From the NCBI RefSeq assembly GCF_902726655.1, contig NZ_CACVAN010000001.1, forward strand, positions 868,001 through 932,000: DNA of 64,000 nucleotides. Direction: 5' to 3'. The position numbers and the translations under genes are program-made. Shown piece after piece: positions 55,613 to 64,000 of the stretch; position 1 is the first letter of the stretch, and each line of letters opens with the position of its first letter. This DNA is from Virgibacillus ihumii (lineage in GTDB: Bacteria; Bacillota; Bacilli; Bacillales; Amphibacillaceae). The notes under the pieces were generated by a model. It was not told the origin of the DNA, ran no database searches, and saw only the letters and a program-made list of their open reading frames with translations.

Positions 55613-56662
55613 TTATTTCTCACCACTTAATTCCACTAATATTTTTGCTTGTGATTTATCGTTTGTCAATGCTTCGAATCCATTTTCAACAATATCATCC
55701 AATTGAATTTGGTCTGTAATAATTCCCTGTGGTTTTAATTGTCCTGTTCCCATTAAATCTACAGTTTGTTGGAATGTAGTAGGTGTATATGCGATTGTTG
55801 ATGTAACTTTTACACCTGTATTTGTAAGCTGTATTGGATTCCATTCAATCTCCCTAGCAAATATAGAAACAATAACCATTGTTCCACGTGCCCTTGTTGC
55901 ATCAATTGCTTGTTTAAATGTTGGTGCTACTCCGGCAACTTCAAAGGAAACATCTACTCCATCTGGAACAATTTCCTTGATTGCTGTAACAGCATCTTGT
56001 TCGCTAGAGTTAACGACATGGGTTGCTCCTAATTCTTTTGCTTTTTCAATTCTAGTTTCCGACAAATCTAAAGCAATAATCTTGCTGGCACCAGCAGCTT
56101 TAGCTGCAATAATTGTCACTAAACCAATTGGACCTGCACCAAATACAGCTACCGTATCACCAAACTGCAGTTTCCCTTCTTTTACAGCTTGTACGGCAAC
56201 CGCAGTTGGTTCTACTAAAGCTCCATCCTGTAGTGTTAAAGATTCTGGAAGTAGATAAACGTTATCTTCTGGTACATTTGCATATTTAGTAAAACCACCG
56301 TCACCGTGAAGGCCGATAAAGCTGAAACCATCATAAGGATCAAGGTCTTCCGACTTATTTCCATAAGTGATTGTTGGATTAATTGCTACTCTATCGCCAA
56401 CTTTATATTTTGTCACCTTTGGACCTACTTCTTCAATAACACCCGCAAATTCATGCCCCATGGTTAGCGGAGCGATTTCTCCAGTTAACGGATCCTCTTT
56501 TTCATTTGGTACAAACACCGGTCCCTCTTCATACTCATGTAAATCACTGCCACAAATACCTGCCCAAGCTACCCTTACTTTAACATCGGTATCTTTCGTT
56601 TGTTTTAGTTCTATTTCCTCTACCCGTAAGTCTTTTTTTCCATACCAGACTGCAGCTTTCAT
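55613..56662 (-). CDS. bdhA: 2,3-Butanediol dehydrogenase (zinc alcohol dehydrogenase family)
   Basis: 349-aa medium-chain dehydrogenase close to Bacillus BdhA. Catalytic zinc ligands are in GICGSDLHEYEEGP and MGHEFAGVIEEVG, and the cofactor loop is VFGAGPIGLVTIIAAKAAG. The four-Cys structural zinc loop is absent, as in BdhA. It interconverts acetoin and 2,3-butanediol. Other polyol dehydrogenases are possible. ATG with GGAGG upstream; single gene with its own terminator. Confidence 0.88.
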   Translation of the reverse strand: MKAAVWYGKKDLRVEEIELKQTKDTDVKVRVAWAGICGSDLHEYEEGPVFVPNEKEDPLTGEIAPLTMGHEFAGVIEEVGPKVTKYKVGDRVAINPTITYGNKSEDLDPYDGFSFIGLHGDGGFTKYANVPEDNVYLLPESLTLQDGALVEPTAVAVQAVKEGKLQFGDTVAVFGAGPIGLVTIIAAKAAGASKIIALDLSETRIEKAKELGATHVVNSSEQDAVTAIKEIVPDGVDVSFEVAGVAPTFKQAIDATRARGTMVIVSIFAREIEWNPIQLTNTGVKVTSTIAYTPTTFQQTVDLMGTGQLKPQGIITDQIQLDDIVENGFEALTNDKSQAKILVELSGEK

Positions 56663-57195
56663 TGGATATTACCTCCTGCTTAATTAGTAGAAAATAGTTA
56701 TAAGAATACTATATTGAAGGAATAATCAATATTAATTCCTATGATTTTATTATACTATTGATTTTTCCAACCTTCTATTAAATAGACTTTAATTTCTAAC
56801 CAAATACACATATCTCATTAACAGTTTTGCGATTGTTTATTTTAATTCGGTTGCATGGTTTATTCTCGGGTCTTTGTTCATATAATTTTACCATTCCTCG
56901 ATATTTACCTTTTTACTTATCCAGTTTATTCAGTGAACTTTTATTTAACCGTACAAATATTCATAAGAAGAATTCCCCCTCATCTGAATCTCTTTTTATT
57001 TTCATCGTATATGGATTATTTTATTCAATAAAATGACCCTTATATATGATGCTCACGCTAATCCTTATTCAAGAATGGCGCCCTTTTCTTGAATAGTCTT
57101 TTTCAGCAACTAGTTGGTATCGTATTGTGTAACATCTTTATTGTAAAAAAACGATTTGTAACGGAATCAACCTGGAGTACAGCAGCCTTGTGGTC
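56663..57195. other. Gap between bdhA and terC genes
   Basis: Contains the bdhA promoter (about 56670-56790), no convincing gene, and repeat copy 21 near 57054. A plus-strand frame at 56827-57036 has no ribosome site and no protein-like features. Confidence 0.5.
57054..57095 (+). repeat. Palindromic repeat copy 21 (with both ends)
   Basis: CACGCTAATCC arm, TTATTCAAG loop, AATGGCGCCC arm, TTTTCTTGAATA tail. The left end TATTCAATAAAATGACCC mirrors the tail. CTAGTTGGTATCGTATTG downstream resembles the extension of copy 20. Confidence 0.8.
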
Positions 57196-57981
57196 TCAGG
57201 AAGTTGATGCATCATTTGCTCTTTTCTTCGCATCTGTTTTACCGGATACAAACCATCCTATTACAGCAATGCCAAGCAGGATTGCCCAGAAAATTATCGT
57301 CCAGACGGTAGAATGTGGAAAATGTGCAGGTAAAACACCAACATCTTTATGTGCAAGTGTAATGACAGCAAGTTTGACACCAACCCACGCAACAATCAAG
57401 TATGCAGTTGTCTCCAATCCGGGACGTACGTCAAGAAGTTTTACAAACCAGTTAGCAGCAAACTTAATTAGTATCAGTCCTGCCACACTGGCCAGGACAA
57501 TAATGGCGAATTTTCCACCGTCCATCCCACCGAATTTGGGTAATGGTGTATTAGGTAAAGTTACAGCAAGTGCAACAGCAGCAAGGATTGAATCAATCGC
57601 AAACGCAATATCAGCAATTCCGATTTTTGCTACAGTTGGCCAGAAACCTGAGCCAGGCTTGTTCGCCTCTTCACCGCTGTCATCCTCTTCTGAACTGAAT
57701 ACGTTTTTATAAACATGTTTTCCGCCCAAATAAATAAGATATGCTGCACCGATGGCTTGTACCTGCCAGATATCTGCAATAAACGTTATAAGAAATATGG
57801 CAGCAAACCGAAAAACGAAAGCCAAATAAATCCCAAGATCGATTGCACGTTTTTTCTGTTTATCCGGCAGATGTTTCGCAATAACTGCCAACACAAGTGC
57901 GTTATCAGCTGACAACAGGCCCTCTAAGCCTATTAGTATCAATAACGTCCACGCATATTCCAGAATTAGTGAAGAATCCAC
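57196..57981 (-). CDS. TerC-family manganese exporter (YkoY/MeeY-like)
   Basis: 261-aa membrane protein with ~7 helices and TerC signature acids: GLEGLLSADNALVLAVIAKH and IGIADIAFAIDSILAAVALA, whose Asp residues form the metal site. In Bacillus, TerC proteins behind yybP-ykoY riboswitches export Mn2+, partly to load secreted metalloenzymes. The GTG at 57981 has AAGGGAG eight bases upstream; the frame opens 13 codons earlier. The riboswitch directly upstream supports the Mn role. Confidence 0.9.
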   Translation of the reverse strand: MDSSLILEYAWTLLILIGLEGLLSADNALVLAVIAKHLPDKQKKRAIDLGIYLAFVFRFAAIFLITFIADIWQVQAIGAAYLIYLGGKHVYKNVFSSEEDDSGEEANKPGSGFWPTVAKIGIADIAFAIDSILAAVALAVTLPNTPLPKFGGMDGGKFAIIVLASVAGLILIKFAANWFVKLLDVRPGLETTAYLIVAWVGVKLAVITLAHKDVGVLPAHFPHSTVWTIIFWAILLGIAVIGWFVSGKTDAKKRANDASTS

Positions 57982-58048
57982 AAATATTTCTCCCTTCAAA
58001 TAAATAAAGACTCTTACCAAATTAATGTGGTAAAGGCCAAAAATGAAA

Positions 58049-58170
58049 TCAGACCTTTACCATCTATGGCAAAGGTCTTGCTAACAAAATTATATGTTGC
58101 CAATAATGCCGAGAATGACCTGATTCACTCTGTGATGACGACATTACTGTAAAAGCTACTCCCCTTTTTA
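58049..58170 (-). ncRNA. yybP-ykoY manganese riboswitch
   Basis: On the minus strand the leader begins AAAGGGGAGTAGC (58156-58169), the conserved 5' loop, and contains GTCGTCATCAC (58132-58142), the usual second conserved segment. A terminator-like stem (AGACCTTT with AAAGGTCT, 58051-58078) with T-rich sequence follows. Mn2+ binding would favour readthrough into the terC gene. Confidence 0.82.
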
Positions 58171-58230
58171 CTATTTAAATTATATCACAAAAAAATAAAA
58201 GTTACTCAATAAACTGATCTGATATCAGAA

Positions 58231-58271
58231 GGATGTTCTCTTATTCGGTTACTGCGCCCGTTAAAGGAATA
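58231..58271 (+). repeat. Palindromic repeat copy 22
   Basis: GGATGTTCTC arm, TTATTCGG loop, TTACTGCGCCCG arm, TTAAAGGAATA tail. Confidence 0.7.
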
Positions 58272-58297
58272 ACCTAGATAAAAAACAGCGTCATAAT

Positions 58298-58705
58298 TTA
58301 TTGGATATAAGACCTATTCATTAATACTATTCGCCAACCGTCAGGGTCTTCTATTGTAATCCCTTGTTCCTTCCAGTATTCATTCTCCGGTTCAACCTCT
58401 GTATGCCCCATTTTCCTTAACCGTTCTGATACTTTATTAATTTCATTTTTATCAGTTATGTAAAATACTAAGAGATTATCCTTTGTTGGGGCAGGGCAAG
58501 GACTACCATCAATATGGCGGGTGAATTCTAAATGATAGTCAACATCTGGCAATCCAAATATGACTCCTTCATAACCCCTATGTCCTTTAAATTGCTGAAT
58601 TTGTTTAAGTCCCAAGCCATTTTGATAAAAATCAATAATTTCTTCAAATTTATCAGTAGGTCTAGCTATTCTTACCTGTGCTGCAGTGAAATCTTTAAAT
58701 TCCAA
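58298..58705 (-). CDS. VOC-family protein (YycE-like)
   Basis: ~135-aa glyoxalase-fold protein close in style to Bacillus YycE: FTAAQVRIARPTDKFEEIID, GLKQIQQFKGHRGYEGVIFG and a C-terminal EQGITIEDPDGWRIVLMN. Metal ligands are not complete, so catalysis is uncertain. TTG start, ribosome site AAAGG about 12 bases upstream; a TTG four codons earlier is possible. Confidence 0.82.
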   Translation of the reverse strand: MEFKDFTAAQVRIARPTDKFEEIIDFYQNGLGLKQIQQFKGHRGYEGVIFGLPDVDYHLEFTRHIDGSPCPAPTKDNLLVFYITDKNEINKVSERLRKMGHTEVEPENEYWKEQGITIEDPDGWRIVLMNRSYIQ

Positions 58706-58789
58706 ATTTAAAACCAACCTTTCTTAATAGAATTCTTTAACTTTAAGTTGCTTTCTTGTTCAGCAATATGGTCCATTTCCGTAAAGCAG

Positions 58790-58831
58790 GACGCCAATAC
58801 TTATTCCAGAAAGGCGCCCTTTAGCGGAATA
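58790..58831 (+). repeat. Palindromic repeat copy 23 (with both ends)
   Basis: GACGCCAATAC arm, TTATTCCAG loop, AAAGGCGCCC arm, TTTAGCGGAATA tail. The left end TTCCGTAAAGCAGG mirrors the tail. Confidence 0.8.
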
Positions 58832-58881
58832 CACTAATGTTCAATAAAGACCCACCCAATAGCACTTAACCCAAAATTAAT

Positions 58882-58919
58882 GACCTGCCGTGCACATCAG
58901 TCAATGTGCACGGCAGGTC
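58882..58919 (-). terminator. Perfect hairpin after the amidase gene
   Basis: GACCTGCCGTGCACAT pairs exactly with ATGTGCACGGCAGGTC, 6-nt loop; ATTAATTTTG follows on the minus strand. Confidence 0.75.
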
Positions 58920-58930
58920 TTAGAAAGCTG

Positions 58931-60352
58931 TTACGCTTTTTCCAGTATTTCTGGTTTTCTTCCTTGCATCGGATTGGTACTTTCCAACGCATAGCCGGCA
59001 TTCAGGATTCTTCCTTCCTTAAATGCAGGGCCGATAAATTGCATTCCCACTGGCAGTCCTTTACTGAAGCCACATGGGACGGACAATGCCGGCAGTCCTG
59101 TCAGATTTTCCGGTCCCATAAACCGTATGATATTGTCAATCACATCCACTTTTTCCCCGTTTAAGTCGGCGAAATCATCACCAATATCATTTGGAGGGAC
59201 GGGCAATGTAGGGGCTATAAGGATATCCACCTGCTCGAAAGCTTTTTGGAAATCCTGTTTCAACTGTCGCCTCACCTGCTGAGCCTGCAGATAATCTACG
59301 GCTGATGGCAGTTCGCCCATCTCAAACAACATACGGATGTCATTGCCGAAATCCTGTGGCCTTGTCTGCAGATCACTGTGGTGTATAGCCGATGCTTCGG
59401 AAAGTGAGGTGATGAGTTCCGCCCATTCGGCATACTGCAGTGCCGGTATTTTGACTTCCTGCACTTTTGCCCCCTGGTCAACCAGTTTCTGAATGCCATC
59501 GCGGACCAGTTTTTCAATACCGGAATCCACCCGGTTAAAGAAATATTCCTCGTTCACACCGATAACAAGATCCTTCACGTTACCTGTAACTTGTTCCAGA
59601 TAATTATCAACTGGAACATTTACGGTAGTTGGATCATTTTTATCAAATCCGGCAATAATCTCCAGCAGCCCTGCCGCGTCTTTCACTGTTTTCGTCATTG
59701 GCCCAACATGGTCAAGTGTCCATGCCAATGGATAAACTCCATATTTGCTGACTCGTCCGAACGTTTGTTTTAATCCGACCGTTCCACAGGCAGATGAAGG
59801 TATTCGGATGGAACCAGCGGTATCTGTCCCCAGTGATGCAATAGTTGCATCAGCTGCAAGGGCTGCGCCGGACCCGCCACTCGAACCTCCCGGTATTTTA
59901 TCCGGATTCCACGGGTTTTTTACCGGTCCGTAATGCGGGTTATTGTTGGTTATTCCCCAAGCATATTCATGCAAGCTTACTTTACCTGTGAAAACAACCC
60001 CCGCCTCCCGTAATTTGGAAATGACCGTTGCATCGAAATCGGATACGAATTCTTTATGGATTTTTGAGGCCATGGTTGTTACCTTGTCTTTCATGTAAAT
60101 AATATCCTTGATGCCCATTGGAATCCCATGGTACATGCCGCGATAAACCCCATTGTTAATTTCTGTTTCTGCCTTTTCCGCTTCTTCCAGTGCGTCTTCC
60201 CTATATATGTTGATGTATGAATTAACTGTCTTCTGGGTGGCTTCTGCCTGATCCAACACTGCTTTGGTAACTTCCACAGGCGAAATTGTTCTGTCTTTAA
60301 TAAGCGGGGCCAATTCCTCGACTGATTTGGATGCCCATTCCTTACTCAACAT
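58931..60352 (-). CDS. Amidase (GatA/AtzE-like, amidase signature family)
   Basis: 473 aa. Ser-cisSer-Lys triad: Lys82 (GIPMGIKDIIY), Ser157 (PGGSSGGSGAALAA) and nucleophile Ser181 (GTDTAGSIRIPSSACG). No GatB or GatC gene is nearby. Instead a 60-aa AtzG-like gene precedes it and overlaps by 11 bp, which suggests a two-subunit amidohydrolase like AtzE-AtzG acting on a small amide. ATG at 60352 with GGAGG upstream. Confidence 0.9.
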   Translation of the reverse strand: MLSKEWASKSVEELAPLIKDRTISPVEVTKAVLDQAEATQKTVNSYINIYREDALEEAEKAETEINNGVYRGMYHGIPMGIKDIIYMKDKVTTMASKIHKEFVSDFDATVISKLREAGVVFTGKVSLHEYAWGITNNNPHYGPVKNPWNPDKIPGGSSGGSGAALAADATIASLGTDTAGSIRIPSSACGTVGLKQTFGRVSKYGVYPLAWTLDHVGPMTKTVKDAAGLLEIIAGFDKNDPTTVNVPVDNYLEQVTGNVKDLVIGVNEEYFFNRVDSGIEKLVRDGIQKLVDQGAKVQEVKIPALQYAEWAELITSLSEASAIHHSDLQTRPQDFGNDIRMLFEMGELPSAVDYLQAQQVRRQLKQDFQKAFEQVDILIAPTLPVPPNDIGDDFADLNGEKVDVIDNIIRFMGPENLTGLPALSVPCGFSKGLPVGMQFIGPAFKEGRILNAGYALESTNPMQGRKPEILEKA

Positions 60353-60524
60353 GATCACCTCCAGGAATGTTACGCAGGCTAATGTCGGCATCGTCAATGT
60401 TTGCATGTTCCAGATTTCCCCGGAGTGCCAGCATCCCTTCCCACCGCTTCGCCAAAATTTCCAGATGTTCCTCTTTCGGGTTTATTCCTTTGTTCTCCAA
60501 CAATTGTTTAACTAGTAGAGACAA
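60342..60524 (-). CDS. Small AtzG-like (DUF4089-type) amidase partner
   Basis: 60-aa helical protein (KGINPKEEHLEILAKRWEGM, then an acidic tail) resembling GatC/AtzG-type small subunits that stabilise amidase-signature enzymes. TTG start with AAGGAG nine bases upstream. It overlaps the amidase start, so they are coupled. Confidence 0.65.
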   Translation of the reverse strand: MSLLVKQLLENKGINPKEEHLEILAKRWEGMLALRGNLEHANIDDADISLRNIPGGDHVE

Positions 60525-60787
60525 TACGAACCACTCCTTCTATAATATTTATCCTCAAAGGCAATTTGCCTGAAGACATTTATAAAACTACTCATTCCAT
60601 AAAACCATTTATTTAGTGTGGGTTGTCGTTTTGTCATGAGAGGTAAATTCTTATCTTCATAAATACAACGGGGTCATTCGCATAGAAGCTTGGGAAAGTT
60701 TACTACTGTGTAAGCAGTTTCAACGAACCTATCATAAACATAGCATTACAACATATAACTGTCAATTTATTTAAACTATTACAATTT

Positions 60788-61009
60788 TTATGACGGGGAG
60801 ATTTCAAAACTGGGATAAAAACTTGTATTGTACCAAATTTCTCTAATAACATTATCAAAAGCTATAGAGGCGCAGAAAAACTTGCAGAGCGCAAATGTAT
60901 CATATTTCTCCTTTTCTTCAGGGGCATTTATCAAGCTATTAAAAAGGACCCTTTGCCATTGATTAGAAAAAATTCCTGACAAAATAAACACCCCAATGAC
61001 AAACATCAT
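60788..61009 (-). CDS. Possible DUF3784-like small membrane protein or remnant
   Basis: From an internal ATG: one hydrophobic segment (MMFVIGVFILSGIF) then SLINAPEEKEKYDTFALCKF, which recalls the EEKEKYD-LCRF stretch of DUF3784 proteins. No ribosome site. The longer frame to 61174 crosses a repeat and the nucleotidyltransferase relic, so it is not real. Low confidence. Confidence 0.3.
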   Translation of the reverse strand: MMFVIGVFILSGIFSNQWQRVLFNSLINAPEEKEKYDTFALCKFFCASIAFDNVIREIWYNTSFYPSFEISPS

Positions 61010-61032
61010 TAAAATCAGCTTAAAAAACAAAA

Positions 61033-61070
61033 TGCCAATACTTATTCCAGATAAACACCCGATGAATAAC
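61033..61070 (+). repeat. Palindromic repeat copy 24
   Basis: TGCCAATAC arm, TTATTCCAG loop, ATAAACACCCG arm, ATGAATAAC tail. Just after the nucleotidyltransferase pseudogene. Confidence 0.6.
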
Positions 61071-61088
61071 TTCTGTGTGCCACAAACA

Positions 61089-61845
61089 CTATAAAAAAGA
61101 TAAATCATTTTCTGACAGGTCAACCCCATAAGTTTTTGACAATAAAACAAATGAACCCCAGAGATTGCCTGCACTTTCCTTCAATTGCTGCACATTCGTA
61201 TTCAAGGATAAAAGACCAAGCATATTTCTCTTATAATTTTTGGGTAGGTTTTCAAGCTGGAGGCTATCCTGGTAAATAGTGTAGACTTGACAAATACCTC
61301 ACTTTATTTTTTAAAGCGACACATATTGCAGCCCAATATGCAATTTGTCTGGATTCATCTGCCACAGATAATGTATTAGATTCAGTCAAAATAAAAACCT
61401 TGTATACATGTTCATACATATCAGCTAGTGCTTCTCTTAAAAAATCATTAAAATCGACACTTTCTTCTGTTTTTCGGGCTTGTTTTGTTAACTGCCCATA
61501 AATGTTTTTAGGGTCATACAGGATCCTGCTGGTGAAAATTGTATCGCCTTTAACGGGCCATTCGTAATCTATTGAATTTGCCTTTGAGGAAAGTCTTTCC
61601 AAACTACTGAAGCCTTATACCTACAAAGATTCCTTTATAAAAAAATGGATACCAACCACTTTCAGCCCCTTGTACCACATCACGCATTTCTAAGTCAGAT
61701 TCTGGACAATCCAAACCTTTGGCTGTAGAACCTTCAATGCTGCAGTAACAAGATCTTCTCCGTACTTACTATGCAATTTCTTATAAATTTCATTTGCGAC
61801 ATTTAGTCTTTCGTTTGAGGAGATTCCCACCCATCATACCAACTC
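61089..61845 (-). pseudogene. Kanamycin-nucleotidyltransferase-like gene, at least three frameshifts
   Basis: Pieces total ~250 codons, the length of ANT(4')-type enzymes. Frame 1: SSNERLNVANEIYKKLHSKYGEDLV. Frame 2: EGSTAKGLDCPESDLEMR (the G-S-x-D/E nucleotidyl motif with acidic residues), ESGWYPFFYKGIFVGI. Frame 3 (61264-61602): DYEWPVKGDTIFTSRILYDP, EALADMYEHVYKVF. Frame 4: ENLPKNYKRNMLGLLSLN and WGSFVLLSKTYGVDLSENDL. Resembles the KNTase N- and C-terminal domains. Inactive as read. Confidence 0.65.
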
Positions 61846-61872
61846 CTTGAATTTCTCAAATCTTTATTTAAA

Positions 61873-61907
61873 TGGCCCTTCAGCAGGATTGTGCCCGTTA
61901 ATTGAAC
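61873..61907 (+). repeat. Palindromic repeat copy 25 (short)
   Basis: TGGCCC left end, CAGCAGGATT centre, GTGCCCG arm, TTAATTGAAC tail; the inner stem is deleted. Confidence 0.45.
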
Positions 61908-61939
61908 AGTATTCAGGGCGATTCGTAATCTTTTAAGTC

Positions 61940-62465
61940 ATCATGCAAAATAAAATCTATAGCTTTAATTAATCTTGTAAGTCCTCTGGGAAGTTATGAC
62001 CTAACCCCTTGCTTATCATTAGTTTGTAAGGGAACTTATACTTTTCAAATGCTTCACACAATCCCTTGGCTTCATCAAAGTAAGGATCTTGATCTCCCCC
62101 AACGAAGATTGCGTGACAAAGCTTTTTTAATCATAGATTCATATTTGTTTGCTTCTCCGACTGTATTGAATCTTCTTCAAGAGCTAATTCAACAGCCAAT
62201 TTACCACCCTGTGAAGCACCTGCAACTATTAATGGACCCTTAGGTGGATTATCATTTGATATAACTTTGTGATACGTTTCAATGGTTCCAACCTTTGACT
62301 CCAACAGAAAGCCTCTGGAGCAAATAATGGTGACGATTGTGGAAACGCCATTGAATATCGACTTTTAAAGTTCTTCATCATCCCAGTAACTTGAAAAATT
62401 GTTTATATTATCCCCGCGTCAATGAAGGAAATAAATCAAAGGATGAACTGAGCTATTTTTTGATG
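61940..62465 (-). pseudogene. Alpha/beta hydrolase (esterase-like), frameshifted
   Basis: Readable pieces: PLIYFLH, NINNFSSYWDDEEL, SNDNPPKGPLIVAGASQGGK with the nucleophile elbow G-A-S-Q-G, FVGGDQDPYFDEAKGLCEAF with the Asp, and GLGHNFPEDLQD with the His. Several frame changes. The gene before it (SDR) is also truncated. Confidence 0.65.
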
Positions 62466-62471
62466 GCCAAA

Positions 62472-62963
62472 CTATCGTTTCAGGTTTGGTTTGAGAACAA
62501 AATTAATGATTCTTCCACCCTCTTTATTAGGGAAAGCATTTTCGAATCTCTTAGCGAATTCAGTACTTAATACTAAGGTTCCGCTGTTATTCACCTTATA
62601 ATGTTTTTCGAGAACCTCTGCATCCAAAGTACGGAAGTCAACTAATTTTTCATAAGTTGCATTGTTTATTAACACGCTTGGAGTACCCAAAGTTTCTTCA
62701 ACTTGATTTAAAATATTTGTTGGGGTTTCCGGCCTTGATAAATCGGCTTCTATGTGTTCACAACGTACTCCTAAATTCCTTATCTTGTTGTATAAAACAT
62801 TTTGATATTTTTTTTCGGAGCCAACACCTTCACTTTTATCATAAGTGCTCCAATGGGTAAAAAAGATATCAGCTTTGGCATGCATTAAACAAATGGCGTA
62901 ACCAATGCCTTGGGCACGACTTGCCCCGGTTACAATTGCTATCTTTCCTTTTAAAACCTTCAT
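62472..62963 (-). pseudogene. Short-chain dehydrogenase, C-terminally truncated
   Basis: 163 codons: cofactor loop VTGASRAQGIGYAIC, NNATYE, and KEGGRIINFV, then an unrelated short tail and stop. The catalytic Tyr-x3-Lys segment is missing, so it cannot be an active SDR. It breaks off next to the hydrolase relic, suggesting a deletion joined the two. Confidence 0.75.
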
Positions 62964-63020
62964 ATTTTCCCCCTGATGATTATTCCCGATTTAGTATTAA
63001 AAACAAATGTAGTTTTCTTC

Positions 63021-63043
63021 CAAAATGAGGCCCATTTGTTGAA
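63021..63043 (+). repeat. Palindromic repeat copy 26 (tail only)
   Basis: AATGAGGCCCATTTGTTGAAG resembles the right end (GCCCGTTTGTTGAAG) of the family; no stem remains. Confidence 0.35.
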
Positions 63044-63102
63044 GACTAAAGTTTATATTTACAATTTACCAAGAAAATTGATATCTCTTATCAAAATAAA
63101 TT

Positions 63103-63786
63103 TTATTTAGGACTTACATGTATGCCTTCACTCTCTCGCCAATCTGCGTAGAGTATACGCTTTACATTATCATATCCATTGGTAGTTAATTGGTTATCTA
63201 ACCACTGTTGATCAAATCCGAGTTCATGTAAATTATCCCATAAAATTTCCCCATCTATAATTAACGATGTTGGGAGGTCTACTGGACTTTCTGGAAGATT
63301 GAGATCTTGCTTGTCTGGTTTTTGATACTTGGATTTTAATAATAAACTTATTTGCCCATTAGCTTCCAATATACCGTATTTGACTTCGCGAACTGAAAAG
63401 ACATTATTTTGACGGAGTATACTCAATATTTGATTTACATCCAATTTGTTCTTTGTAAGTAACTTTCTGTCCATAACACCATCTCGAATGATTATGTTAG
63501 GATTGCCTATTAAGAGAGAACGTGTCGATTTATTTTTTAGAGTCATAAACTCTATTCCCAACATAAGAAACGTCCACAATCCGATGGCATATAAAAAATG
63601 AAAAATCCCTACCTTATCTTGATAAATGGTATTTCCTAAAAAATCTCCAAGTACTAACACAAAAACTAAATGAAACGGGGTTAACTGATAGATGGATGTT
63701 CTGCCTGTTATGATAATGATAAAAAATAAAGTGGCAAAACCAACAATGACTTTGATCGTCAGTAAACCAATATTAACTTCTTCCAA
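63103..63786 (-). CDS. DUF421 (YetF-like) membrane protein
   Basis: 227 aa with three N-terminal helices (KVIVGFATLFFIIIITGR, TPFHLVFVLVLGDFLGNTIY, FHFLYAIGLWTFLMLGIEF) and a soluble alpha/beta domain (NPNIIIRDGVMDRKLLTKNK, VFSVREVKYGILEANGQIS). DUF421 proteins occur in sporulating Bacillaceae; function unresolved. ATG near AGGGAGG. Intact. Confidence 0.88.
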   Translation of the reverse strand: MEEVNIGLLTIKVIVGFATLFFIIIITGRTSIYQLTPFHLVFVLVLGDFLGNTIYQDKVGIFHFLYAIGLWTFLMLGIEFMTLKNKSTRSLLIGNPNIIIRDGVMDRKLLTKNKLDVNQILSILRQNNVFSVREVKYGILEANGQISLLLKSKYQKPDKQDLNLPESPVDLPTSLIIDGEILWDNLHELGFDQQWLDNQLTTNGYDNVKRILYADWRESEGIHVSPK

Positions 63787-63849
63787 AGTTTATTCCTCCC
63801 TCTATATAATTAAAATATCTTTAAAATGCTCTTGTTCTCTTAGAATTTC

Positions 63850-64000
63850 TTAAACACCATTTTGGGAATTGTATAGGGGCGTATCAGCTGGATGGGAATC
63901 AGAAGATTCTAACACTATCCATGCCATCCTAACGACCAACTGGTAGTATTTGGTTAAAAATGAATATAACCATGCTTCATACTCCACACTACTTATGGTC
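63850..64000 (-). CDS. C-terminal part of an unknown gene (runs off window)
   Basis: An open frame from the right edge reads SSVEYEAWLYSFLTKYYQLV and WIVLESSDSHPADTPLYNSQ, then stops at 63850. It has no stop over 49 codons, but I recognise no family. Could be chance. Confidence 0.3.
   Translation of the reverse strand, partial: TISSVEYEAWLYSFLTKYYQLVVRMAWIVLESSDSHPADTPLYNSQNGV

Noticed and set aside
56827..57036. 69-codon plus-strand hydrophobic reading frame
   Set aside because: No ribosome site; A/T-rich intergenic DNA readily gives such frames.
61009..61174. 5' extension of the small membrane ORF at 60788
   Set aside because: It covers repeat copy 24 and the end of the nucleotidyltransferase relic, so this part is a shadow.

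Overview
The window is low-GC Firmicute DNA and most resembles a halotolerant Bacillaceae such as Virgibacillus, Oceanobacillus or Lentibacillus. This is judged from protein style, GGAGG-type ribosome sites, frequent TTG/GTG starts and the gene set (ykoY-type Mn riboswitch, T-box, yjaZ-, bdhA- and argCJBD-like genes). Most genes lie on the minus strand. No rRNA, tRNA or CRISPR array was seen.

Layout. 1-3.6 kb: arginine operon argC-argJ-argB-argD (argD runs off the left edge) behind two tandem ARG boxes. 3.7-6.1 kb: DNA polymerase IV with a LexA box, then an FNT channel. 6.1-18.3 kb: an S66 peptidase, a DinB-fold protein, a frameshifted UvrA-like ATPase, an SDR with a divergent WYL regulator, a MerR/TipA-type regulator with an Hsp33 chaperone sharing an operator design, a lone GT51 glycosyltransferase and a TetR-GNAT pair. 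18.3-26 kb: a gene graveyard around an IS256 element, with fragments of methyltransferase, vWA, two SRPBCC proteins, ABC ATPase, PadR, VOC, GIY-YIG and zinc-ribbon genes between intact DUF899, hydrolase and YjaZ genes.

26-47 kb has a resistance and export flavour: a Drr-type ABC exporter, a rifamycin phosphotransferase, a secreted ricin-fold protein, DoxX, a Bcr-type ABC transporter with its two-component system, a PrsA-like lipoprotein, an M23 peptidase, a T-box in front of a frameshifted MFS gene, RlmCD, DUF3231, a nucleoside hydrolase, a rifampin ADP-ribosyltransferase (Arr) and a second GNAT copy. 47.5-53.1 kb: an IS3 element that splits a DUF3784 gene of a PadR-HAAS operon, small membrane and lipoprotein genes, and an IS110 element that appears to sit inside a palindromic repeat. 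53.3-64 kb: LysR/nitrilase pair, butanediol dehydrogenase, a TerC Mn exporter with a yybP-ykoY riboswitch, an AtzG-like/amidase pair, an aminoglycoside nucleotidyltransferase pseudogene, broken hydrolase and SDR genes, and a DUF421 protein.

The most striking structure is a family of about 26 short palindromic elements, nearly all intergenic and all in one orientation. They have a GCGC stem around TTATT, a conserved right tail, and in better copies a matching inverted left end. They look like a small non-autonomous or REP-like repeat and I do not recognise a named family. The second theme is recent decay and duplication: a [GNAT-tetR] unit copied with tetR lost, an ABC promoter/5' end copied and ruined, and many single-base lesions that could be real or assembly errors.
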